Source: Dysgonomonas hofstadii
Lineage (GTDB): Bacteria; Bacteroidota; Bacteroidia; Bacteroidales; Dysgonomonadaceae
DNA length: 64,000 bases
Assembly (NCBI RefSeq): GCF_014196915.1
Contig: NZ_JACIEP010000001.1
Span: forward strand, 434,001 to 498,000
Direction: 5' to 3'
Below, one piece after another: positions 1-7,670 of the stretch (its first letter is position 1; each line of letters starts with the position of its first letter). The notes under the pieces are model-generated. The model did not search any database and was not told the origin of the DNA. It saw only the letters and a list, made by a program, of their open reading frames with translations. Both the position numbers and the translations under genes were made by a program.

Positions 1-998
1 TGATAGCAAAAAATCCGACTAAGAGATGGATGCTTAACGAAGTATGGAATCAACAGGTTTGGGGTAGCCCCGATTTGAATGAGGTACAGGTTCAGCCATA
101 TTTGAATCAATTTCTTGAAAAATGCGGAGAAAGAGATATTAAGGTGGGAATATCATCATGGTACAGGCAGGATACCGATAATACGGTTATGTCGATCACC
201 TCTCCAGAAATCATGGCTGATTGTTGGATTAAAACATTGCAGTCTATCGAAGCGGATGGACTTTTAGATACAGTTATGTTTGTGGACTTGTGTAATGAAT
301 GGCCGGGAAACCTTTGGGCTCCATATTTTTCCAGTCAATATCCGCATGTAGTCTGGGGGCAATGGTATAAAGATGAATCCCTGAAATGGATGAAAACTGC
401 GTTGAAAATAATGAGAGGTAAATATCCGGAAATGCCTTTCTTATTCTCTTTCGATCATGGTGATGTGGAAAAATACAATGAAATAGATACTTCATTTCTA
501 GACTTATACGAACACCATATATGGATGGTTTATCAGAACGGTAGTGAGTTCTACAAAGCAGTTGACTATAAAGATGGACAGTTCTCTCCTCAGGCATACA
601 AGAATGTTGTTGCACGGGCTGAAAAATTATATAAAGAAAAACCCGAATACTGGCAACAACTCCTTGTTGACAAAATCGAATTAATGGGTAAAGTAGCAAA
701 GCAAAACAAACGTCTTGTGGTGACTACTGAATGCTGGGGAATTGTGGACTATAAAGATTGGCCGTTGCTCAGTTGGGATTGGGTGAAAGAACTCTGTGCG
801 TTGGGAACCATAACCGCTGCTAACACAGGAGCTTGGATAGGAATTGCAACCAGTAACTTCTGCGGGCCTCAGTTTGTCGGTATGTGGCGGGATATCGAGT
901 GGCATAGGAATTTGACAAAAATAATCCGCTCTTCCAAACTCGATAAAACGATTACAGAAGATAATGAAATTGTACATAAATTACTAAGAAGAATATAA
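1..998 (+). CDS. Cellulase-like clan GH-A glycoside hydrolase (5' truncated)
   Basis: The reading frame is open to the window edge, so the internal ATG at 30 is probably not the true start and the N-terminus with any signal peptide is missing. The visible ~330 residues look like a TIM-barrel hydrolase of the GH5/cellulase-like type. A strand ending in C-N-E-W carries the candidate acid/base Glu90 (counted from the ATG at 30), and V-V-T-T-E-C-W carries the candidate nucleophile Glu234. The ~144-residue spacing suits clan GH-A. The gene lies 143 bp upstream of susC on the same strand, so it probably belongs to the same locus. Substrate cannot be read from the sequence; a beta-mannosidic or beta-glucosidic target is inferred from its neighbours. 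Confidence 0.7.
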   Translation, partial: IAKNPTKRWMLNEVWNQQVWGSPDLNEVQVQPYLNQFLEKCGERDIKVGISSWYRQDTDNTVMSITSPEIMADCWIKTLQSIEADGLLDTVMFVDLCNEWPGNLWAPYFSSQYPHVVWGQWYKDESLKWMKTALKIMRGKYPEMPFLFSFDHGDVEKYNEIDTSFLDLYEHHIWMVYQNGSEFYKAVDYKDGQFSPQAYKNVVARAEKLYKEKPEYWQQLLVDKIELMGKVAKQNKRLVVTTECWGIVDYKDWPLLSWDWVKELCALGTITAANTGAWIGIATSNFCGPQFVGMWRDIEWHRNLTKIIRSSKLDKTITEDNEIVHKLLRRI

Positions 999-1141
999 TA
1001 TAGACAAATTATCAGATTGTAAATAAGCTTAAATTTAATATCAAAACTCTAACTATTACTATGAAAATGGTAGACAAGGTCAATCCGGATATAAGCCCTT
1101 GTTAATCATTAGAATTATTAATCTATCAAATTAATTATTTT

Positions 1142-4100
1142 ATGGAAAAAAGAAATAGAATTATTTCCTTTAAGGCCTTTCTTTTCTCAAAAAAGACGGT
1201 GCTACTTCCGGTTTTTCTACTCATATTTTGCCAGTTGATACAGGCACAAAGTGGAAAAAACATTGCAGGGATTGTAACTTCCCTCTCAGACAATGAACCT
1301 TTGATTGGGGTGAGTGTCGTACAAAAAGGAACAACAAATGGAACGTTAACCGATATCGATGGAAAGTTTGAATTGACTGTTCCTTCCGATTGTGTACTCG
1401 AAATCAGTTATATTGGTTTTATCCGTCAGGAAATAAATGTAAGGCCCGGAGATACCGACATCCGGATATCCCTGAAAGAGAATTCTCAGGAATTAGAAGA
1501 AGTCGTTGTCATGGGGTATGGTGTTCAGAAAAAGAAACTTATCACCGGCGCTACTGTACAGGTAAAAGGTGATGATATTCAAAGAATGAGCACAGTAAAC
1601 CCACTTACAGCTTTGCAAAGCCAGACTCCAGGCGTTAACATTACCCAGACTTCCGGTATGCCGGGCGAAGGATTCAAAGTCAACATCCGTGGTATAGGAA
1701 CTGTCGGAGATTCCAGCCCCTTAGTGGTTATCGACGGAATAGTAGGAGGTGATATAGGTACGCTCAATCCCGGAGACATAGAGTCGGTGGATGTACTTAA
1801 AGATGCGGCTTCCGCAGCTATCTATGGATCGAGAGCGGCAAATGGCGTTATCCTTATTACGACTAAACAGGGAAGAAGTGGAAAAGCAACAATCTCATAT
1901 GATGGATATTTTGGTGTGCAGAATGTGTATAAAATGCCCGATCTTCTTAACGCGCAGGAATATGCAACAATAATGAACGAAGCCAGATTAATGGACGGAC
2001 TTCCTGAATATAATTTCAGCAGTCTGGTTCCTGATTGGGAAAGTATTGCAAATGGAAGCAATCAGGGAACAAACTGGTTCGATGCCATAAGGAATAAAAA
2101 TGCTCCTATGCAAAACCATTCTCTCAATATAACTGGTGGTAACGATCAGGGCATATATTCTATCGGCATTTCATATACTTCGCAAGAAGGTATACTGGGG
2201 AAACCCGTTGAACCGAACTATGACAGATACAATTTCCGGGCAAATTCAGAATTTACTCTCTATAAAAAAGACGGACTTGATATCATAAAATTCGGTGAAA
2301 ATGTAACATATTCATATACTGAAAAATCGGGTATTGGTATCGGAAACATCTACCAGAACGACTTGCGATATGCGATGCGTGCCAGTCCATTTATGCCTGT
2401 CTACGATGAAAATGGCGACTATCATTCTGCTTTGCAATGGAATCTGATGCAGGCAAACCCTATAGCATACATGGATTATGAAAGAGGACAGAATATGCAG
2501 AAAAATCATAATCTGAGGGCAAAAGCATTTATAACCATACAACCGGTTAAAAACCTGGTAATCAAGAGTAACTTTAGTATTGGTCTCAATGGAATATCTT
2601 ATCGGGTGTTCAAACCGGAATATAATTTATCTTCCAATGCATATAGGAATGAGAATTATGTCTCTCAGGAAATGGCGTTAGGCCTTGGATGGTTATGGGA
2701 AAATACGGTCAATTACAGCTTTAATCTGAATGAAAAGCACAACTTCGATGTTTTGGTTGGTCAATCATTAGAGCGTAATGGGCTGGGTGAACGTATGAAA
2801 GGAGAAAATGTAAATTCCATATTCAATGATTTTGATCATGCTTATCTCACTAATACAAATGTAATCTATGCTGACAAAACGAAATTGATCGGTTCGCCTT
2901 ATGCCGACAAGCATGGTATTGCTTCTTTCTTTGGACGTGTAAATTATAACTACAAAGAAACATACATGGCCTCATTGATTATGCGCGCCGATGGGTCATC
3001 TAATTTTGCAAAAGGTAACAGATGGGGTTACTTCCCGTCCATATCTGCCGGATGGGTAATTTCTAATGAATCATTTATGGAACCGACAAGAGGATTTATG
3101 GATTTCCTCAAATTACGGGCGAGTTGGGGACAAAATGGAAACCAGCAAATTGATCCTTATCAATACCTGGCACAGATTTCCTTTACCAGTTCTAATTATT
3201 TCTTTGGAAACGATAAGAAAACAATATCTTCAGGATCATATCCTTCTCTGTTAGCAAATCCCGACGTCACATGGGAAACATCTGAACAATTAGATTTTGG
3301 ATTTGATGCCCGATTCCTCAATGGACGCTTAGGTGTAAACTTCGATTATTACACTAAGACGACCAAGGACTGGTTAGTTGTAGCCCCTACATTAGATCTT
3401 TACGGAGCTAACCCTCCCTATAAGAATGGAGGAGAAATCAAAAATAATGGAGTCGAAGTTCAATTGAACTGGAATGATCATATTACTGATTTTACTTATG
3501 GCGCTAATCTGAATTTCACTTATAATAAAAATGAGGTGACAAAAATAGATAATACAGAAGGTATTATTCAGGGAAGAACTAATGTATTAAGCGAGGGAAT
3601 GACCGAAATATATCGTGCTCAGGTTGGTTATCCTGTAGGATATTTCTATGGATACAAAACCTTAGGTGTTTTTCAGACAGAAAAAGAAATAGCGGAATAT
3701 AAAGGTGCTAAATTATCGAATTCACAACCGGGAGACCTTATTTACGAAGATTACAATGGAGATGGATCTATAGATGATAAAGACCGCCAGATGATAGGTA
3801 ATCCAAATCCTGATGTAATCCTTGGTCTTGGATTAAACTTTGGATACAAAGGTTTTGACTTGTCGATAACAGCAAATGCTTCGTTAGGACACCAGATAGC
3901 AAAATCGTACCGTTCTTTCACTGACAACCCGCTCGATAACTATACTACTGAGATTTTTGGACGCTGGCATGGAGAAGGAACATCTAACCGTCTGCCAAGG
4001 CTTACTTCAGGCTCTAGTTCAAACTGGCAATACATGTCTGATATTTTTATTGAAGACGCTGATTATCTGCGTATCCAGAATATTACCATAGGCTACGACT

Positions 4101-4300
4101 TCAAAAGACTATTTCCTCGCATGCCTTTGGGACAAGCACGACTTTATTTTACTGCGCAAAACCTGTATACATTTACAGGCTATTCCGGTCTTGATCCTGA
4201 AATAGGCTGGGGTGCGGATGCTTCATGGGCTTCTGGTATTGATGTGGGTAACTATCCTGTACCACGAACGTATATCGTGGGAGTTAACCTAAAGTTTTAA
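1142..4300 (+). CDS. SusC/RagA-family TonB-dependent outer-membrane transporter (PUL 1)
   Basis: This is an outer-membrane glycan importer that pairs with the SusD-like lipoprotein encoded next. At 1052 residues it has normal SusC length. A signal peptide ends near residue 36 (I-Q-A-Q). It is followed by a CarboxypepD_reg-like domain (~40-125, with G-x-V-x-D and D-I-D-G-K-F), a TonB-box/linker region E-E-V-V-V-M-G-Y-G, and a plug domain with the family hallmarks V-D-G and D-V-L-K-D-A-A-S-A-A-I-Y-G-S-R-A-A-N-G. The rest is a TonB-dependent beta-barrel ending in an aromatic-rich strand (V-N-L-K-F). The ATG at 1142 gives a clean signal sequence. The 143-bp leader shows no clear promoter consensus. 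Confidence 0.97.
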   Translation: MEKRNRIISFKAFLFSKKTVLLPVFLLIFCQLIQAQSGKNIAGIVTSLSDNEPLIGVSVVQKGTTNGTLTDIDGKFELTVPSDCVLEISYIGFIRQEINVRPGDTDIRISLKENSQELEEVVVMGYGVQKKKLITGATVQVKGDDIQRMSTVNPLTALQSQTPGVNITQTSGMPGEGFKVNIRGIGTVGDSSPLVVIDGIVGGDIGTLNPGDIESVDVLKDAASAAIYGSRAANGVILITTKQGRSGKATISYDGYFGVQNVYKMPDLLNAQEYATIMNEARLMDGLPEYNFSSLVPDWESIANGSNQGTNWFDAIRNKNAPMQNHSLNITGGNDQGIYSIGISYTSQEGILGKPVEPNYDRYNFRANSEFTLYKKDGLDIIKFGENVTYSYTEKSGIGIGNIYQNDLRYAMRASPFMPVYDENGDYHSALQWNLMQANPIAYMDYERGQNMQKNHNLRAKAFITIQPVKNLVIKSNFSIGLNGISYRVFKPEYNLSSNAYRNENYVSQEMALGLGWLWENTVNYSFNLNEKHNFDVLVGQSLERNGLGERMKGENVNSIFNDFDHAYLTNTNVIYADKTKLIGSPYADKHGIASFFGRVNYNYKETYMASLIMRADGSSNFAKGNRWGYFPSISAGWVISNESFMEPTRGFMDFLKLRASWGQNGNQQIDPYQYLAQISFTSSNYFFGNDKKTISSGSYPSLLANPDVTWETSEQLDFGFDARFLNGRLGVNFDYYTKTTKDWLVVAPTLDLYGANPPYKNGGEIKNNGVEVQLNWNDHITDFTYGANLNFTYNKNEVTKIDNTEGIIQGRTNVLSEGMTEIYRAQVGYPVGYFYGYKTLGVFQTEKEIAEYKGAKLSNSQPGDLIYEDYNGDGSIDDKDRQMIGNPNPDVILGLGLNFGYKGFDLSITANASLGHQIAKSYRSFTDNPLDNYTTEIFGRWHGEGTSNRLPRLTSGSSSNWQYMSDIFIEDADYLRIQNITIGYDFKRLFPRMPLGQARLYFTAQNLYTFTGYSGLDPEIGWGADASWASGIDVGNYPVPRTYIVGVNLKF

Positions 4301-4340
4301 TAATATACAAATATTGCCTTTACAATAAAAATGTATAAAT

Positions 4341-6029
4341 ATGAAAAAAATTATATTTCTTTTAATAATAACATTCACGCTTATATCCTGTGATGGGTTC
4401 CTCGACTCAGAAAACATGGTGCAAAAGGATACCTCAAACTATCCTACAAATGCTAAGGAGATTGAAGAACTGTTGACAGGTACTTATTCTGTATTTCCCT
4501 CTGTAAATGTAAATCAATGTACGTTTTTTGTTTCTGAGTTAATGTCCGACGACCGCCTGGGAGGAGGAGCAGCAGTCGACAGAAGTTGGGCAGCATTAGA
4601 TCAGATGAAGAAAATTAATGATAACATGTTTTCCGATTTCTGGAAAAAGATGTATTACGGTATTTATCGTACGAATCTGTTGTTGGAAGTGATCGACAAT
4701 ATTGAGACTTGGAATACCCCTAATCAAAAGAATATTATAAAAGCGGAGACTCATTTCCTGCGGGCTTACTTCTATTTCGAACTGAGCAGAGCTTTCGGGA
4801 ATGTACCTTTAAGTCTGAATACTCTGGATGAGAATCTGCCACGTGCTTCAGTTGAAGAAGTTTATGGACAAATAGCAGCCGACCTGAAATATGCGATAGA
4901 AACACTAACAGATAATACTTTTGAACAGGACAAAGCCCGTTCAGGACATGCTACTAAATGGGCCGCCCAGGGTATGATGGCACGTGCGTTCCTATTCTAT
5001 ACCGGATATTATAAAAAAGAGTCGATGCCTCTCGCAGGAGGAGGAGAAATGAGCAAACAGCAGGTAATAAACTGGCTCGACGACTGTATAAAAAATAGTG
5101 GTCACGGCCTGATACCTAAGTTCCATAATCTTTGGCCTTATGGAAATAGGGCTACAGCGCCTGATTACAAATATGTCGTGGATAATGATGTTCAATGGAT
5201 AGGTGAAGAGGGTGCAAATTATGAGACAGTCTATGCAATAAAATATTCAGCAATGGGTGAAGATAATTCAACAAGCCTGTATTATTCCAATCAACCCGTT
5301 CTTTATTTTTCGATACGTAATCAACCTAGTTTTGCTGACATATTCCCATTTGGCGAAGGATGGGGCGGAGGTCCCGTGGCTACAAATATGATAAATGACT
5401 GGAAAAGTAAAGAGCCGAATGATCCAAGACGCGATGCTTCTGTCCTTGATGTGGAAAATCCGGACGAAGGATTAACAAATTATACATGGGGAGCCAGTAT
5501 GCAGATTCAGGAAACAGGACTTTGGCAAAAGAAATATATAGCTATCAATGCTTACCACTCTGAATATGGTCTCTGCAATTACAGTTGTTCTTTATATGGC
5601 CGGTCACCAAGTTATAAGGCAGATAATACTCAGGATCAAATCATTATTCGTTTCGCTGATATCCTGTTAATGATGGCCGAATTGACGAAGGACGCGTCAT
5701 ATATCGATCAGGTAAGAGACCGTGTAGGTTTAGGTTCTGTTGGAGCCTATACTGAAGAGGCGTTGCGCAACGAACGCCGTTGGGAGCTCGCTTTCGAAGG
5801 ATTACGTTATTACGATCTTCTCCGTTGGGGTATTGTTGGTGACGCGCTCAACAAGCAAAATGGAATTCAGGTGAAAAATAATGGAGTAGATGCAGTAATG
5901 AGTTATGATAACATCAATGCACGTTACCAGCAAACAGGAGGCTTCCTGCCTGTTCCACAGACTCAGATTGACCTCTCCGGAGGTGTTTTAACGCAGACTC
6001 CTGGTTGGGGAAGCGATGCAATTTATTAA
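4341..6029 (+). CDS. SusD/RagB-family surface glycan-binding lipoprotein (PUL 1)
   Basis: This is the outer-membrane lipoprotein lid and glycan-binding partner of the SusC transporter 40 bp upstream. The 562-residue protein begins with a short lipoprotein signal (L-I-S-C, lipidated Cys17), then D-G-F-L-D. It shows typical SusD features: helical TPR-like segments such as A-E-T-H-F-L-R-A-Y-F-Y-F-E-L, a C-terminal region with R-N-E-R-R-W-E-L-A-F-E-G-L-R-Y-Y-D-L-L-R-W-G, and the ending F-L-P-V-P-Q-T-Q. The length is normal. Sugar specificity is not deducible, but downstream beta-mannosidase and mannose-6-phosphate isomerase genes point to a mannose-containing ligand. Confidence 0.97.
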   Translation: MKKIIFLLIITFTLISCDGFLDSENMVQKDTSNYPTNAKEIEELLTGTYSVFPSVNVNQCTFFVSELMSDDRLGGGAAVDRSWAALDQMKKINDNMFSDFWKKMYYGIYRTNLLLEVIDNIETWNTPNQKNIIKAETHFLRAYFYFELSRAFGNVPLSLNTLDENLPRASVEEVYGQIAADLKYAIETLTDNTFEQDKARSGHATKWAAQGMMARAFLFYTGYYKKESMPLAGGGEMSKQQVINWLDDCIKNSGHGLIPKFHNLWPYGNRATAPDYKYVVDNDVQWIGEEGANYETVYAIKYSAMGEDNSTSLYYSNQPVLYFSIRNQPSFADIFPFGEGWGGGPVATNMINDWKSKEPNDPRRDASVLDVENPDEGLTNYTWGASMQIQETGLWQKKYIAINAYHSEYGLCNYSCSLYGRSPSYKADNTQDQIIIRFADILLMMAELTKDASYIDQVRDRVGLGSVGAYTEEALRNERRWELAFEGLRYYDLLRWGIVGDALNKQNGIQVKNNGVDAVMSYDNINARYQQTGGFLPVPQTQIDLSGGVLTQTPGWGSDAIY

Positions 6030-6055
6030 TAAAATAAATTTCTAAATTGAAGAAT

Positions 6056-6907
6056 ATGAAAAAAATAACATTAATATATTCCTTTTTATTCTCTCTTATA
6101 TTTATGTTCTCCTGTGATCCTATCGAGGATAGAGAGGGTATGGGAGGTATAGTTCCTGCAAGCGACTTCAAACTGGAGACTTACTCTATTTTAGTAGACA
6201 ATGTGGCCAGTAATAAGATTGTAATGAAGAACAGCACCTTTGGCGTCGGTTCATTCTGGGATTATGGTTCAGGATTTTCATCTCGTCAGCAAGATACAGT
6301 TATTGTACCGTTTTTGGGTAATCTCCCAATTACATTCACCGGAATATCCAACGGAGGAACAGATACAAAAAGCCAGACAGTACAAGTCGATAAAATAGTA
6401 TTTCCCGTAGACGAAACATGGAACCTGTTAGCTGGTTATGACGCAAATGGCAAGACCTGGATGTGGGACTTTATCGATCCTGGTAATGTGGTCTTTGGTA
6501 ATGGTGCTGCATTAGTAAATTACGGGCCGGCATGGGCACAAAACTCCGCCGCATCAATGGATACAAACGACCCTACAGTAGGTATGAACGGCACAATGAC
6601 TTTCGACTTGAATATGAAAGCGAATTTTACCAAAAAGAACGGTAGTGGAAGTGTGGTTGAGACAAGTTCTTTCTCGTTCGATATGACAAAGACAATTCTA
6701 TCGGCCGATGGTGTGACCGATTGGTCGATAGGCCAGCTTAATATTCCTGATGCCTCTGTAATGCATGGTATCTCCCCGAATGCACCTGGTCAACCGATTG
6801 TTCACACTTACGAAATATTGAAACTCACTGAGGATGAAATGGTTCTTGCAATCATTAGTCCTAATGGGTGGGAAGGATGGTATTGGAAATTTAAGGTAAA
6901 AAGATAA
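6056..6907 (+). CDS. Surface lipoprotein with PKD-like domain (putative glycan-binding protein)
   Basis: This 283-residue lipoprotein (signal M-F-S-C, lipidated Cys20) follows SusD by 26 bp. I chose the ATG at 6056 over an in-frame TTG nine bases earlier because it starts the signal peptide directly. After the lipid anchor there is a beta-rich segment resembling a PKD/Ig-like fold (~35-110, including F-W-D-Y-G-S-G). The C-terminal half (~115-283) is rich in Trp, Gly and Asp and ends W-E-G-W-Y-W-K-F-K-V. Position directly after susCD is typical of SusE/SusF-like or SGBP proteins, which bind but do not cleave glycan. I do not recognise a named family for the C-terminal domain. No catalytic motif is visible. 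Confidence 0.7.
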   Translation: MKKITLIYSFLFSLIFMFSCDPIEDREGMGGIVPASDFKLETYSILVDNVASNKIVMKNSTFGVGSFWDYGSGFSSRQQDTVIVPFLGNLPITFTGISNGGTDTKSQTVQVDKIVFPVDETWNLLAGYDANGKTWMWDFIDPGNVVFGNGAALVNYGPAWAQNSAASMDTNDPTVGMNGTMTFDLNMKANFTKKNGSGSVVETSSFSFDMTKTILSADGVTDWSIGQLNIPDASVMHGISPNAPGQPIVHTYEILKLTEDEMVLAIISPNGWEGWYWKFKVKR

Positions 6908-6941
6908 TGGGATTTTAGGCTAAACAAATTTTATGCATTCT

Positions 6942-6982
6942 AATCAGGAGCAGAGTGAAAATCTCTTCCTCTGTTCCTGATT
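6942..6982 (+). terminator. Strong stem-loop terminator/attenuator after the binding cassette
   Basis: The arms 6942-6955 and 6969-6982 pair over 14 bp with a single G-U, around a 13-nt loop, and are followed by a T-rich tract. The hairpin lies between the PKD-like lipoprotein and the SGNH hydrolase gene, and covers a GTG that could be mistaken for the latter's start. It probably lowers transcription of the enzyme genes relative to the SusCD genes, or stabilises the upstream message. Confidence 0.75.
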
Positions 6983-6996
6983 TACCTTTATTTATG

Positions 6997-7662
6997 ATGA
7001 AAAAAAATATACTTTTTATTTGTTTGATATTTAACACTGTTCTCCTTTCTGCTCAGTATCAACGGGCTGAAATGTGGGCAGAAAAAATAGCCGAACTCGA
7101 CGATAAAAACCGTAAAGAAGGAATTATTCAGGATTGCGTTCTATTTATAGGCAGTTCTACTTTCACACGTTGGGGAAATGTTGCAGATTATTTTCCTGAT
7201 TTTAAAGTCGTAAACAGGGCCTTCGGAGGCTCTATGTTATGCGATCAGATCTATTTTTTTGATAAGGTTGTAAAACCATTCAATCCGAAACAAGTTGTTA
7301 TTTATTCCGGAGATAACGACCTGAATGATACACCTACCACACCGGAACAATATATGGAAGATGTTATATGCATGACCAGGCTTATTCATTATCATTTTCC
7401 GCAAGCTAAAATAATGTTTACATCCGTAAAGCCATGTCCGGCACGGACACATTCATTCAAAAAATATAAGAAGGCAAATCAGCTAGTAGCCGGATATGCT
7501 GCTAAGTACGATTATATAGATTATGTAAATATATGGGATTGTTTCTTCGATAAAAAAGGAAAACTAATTCAGGAATATTTTACCGAAGACAATATACATA
7601 TAACTAAGGACAGCTATCGTTTCCTGAAAGAAGCGATGTATGACAAAATACTTCAAAAATAG
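6997..7662 (+). CDS. SGNH/GDSL-type hydrolase, secreted (putative carbohydrate esterase or lipase-like)
   Basis: This 221-residue exported hydrolase probably removes ester groups, such as acetyl, from glycan. The signal peptide ends near L-L-S-A-Q. SGNH-family blocks are visible: block I as G-S-S (residues 52-54, with Ser54 the likely nucleophile, Gly-Ser-Ser replacing Gly-Asp-Ser), N-R-A-F-G-G-S, block III as S-G-D-N-D (Asn107), and the C-terminal D-x-x-H dyad (Asp198, His201). An in-frame GTG at 6955 would add 14 residues, but it lies inside the terminator hairpin and has no signal-peptide character. The ATG pair at 6994/6997 is preferred. The gene is followed after 8 bp by the GH2 gene, so the two are probably co-transcribed. 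Confidence 0.85.
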   Translation: MKKNILFICLIFNTVLLSAQYQRAEMWAEKIAELDDKNRKEGIIQDCVLFIGSSTFTRWGNVADYFPDFKVVNRAFGGSMLCDQIYFFDKVVKPFNPKQVVIYSGDNDLNDTPTTPEQYMEDVICMTRLIHYHFPQAKIMFTSVKPCPARTHSFKKYKKANQLVAGYAAKYDYIDYVNIWDCFFDKKGKLIQEYFTEDNIHITKDSYRFLKEAMYDKILQK

Positions 7663-7670
7663 ACGGTGAT

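Noticed and set aside
1061-1105. 14-codon ORF before susC as a leader peptide
   Set aside because: Too short to judge, no run of informative codons, and only a weak 6-bp inverted repeat within it.
6955-6996. GTG start for the SGNH hydrolase
   Set aside because: The codon lies inside the stem of a strong terminator-like hairpin and the added residues lack signal-peptide character.
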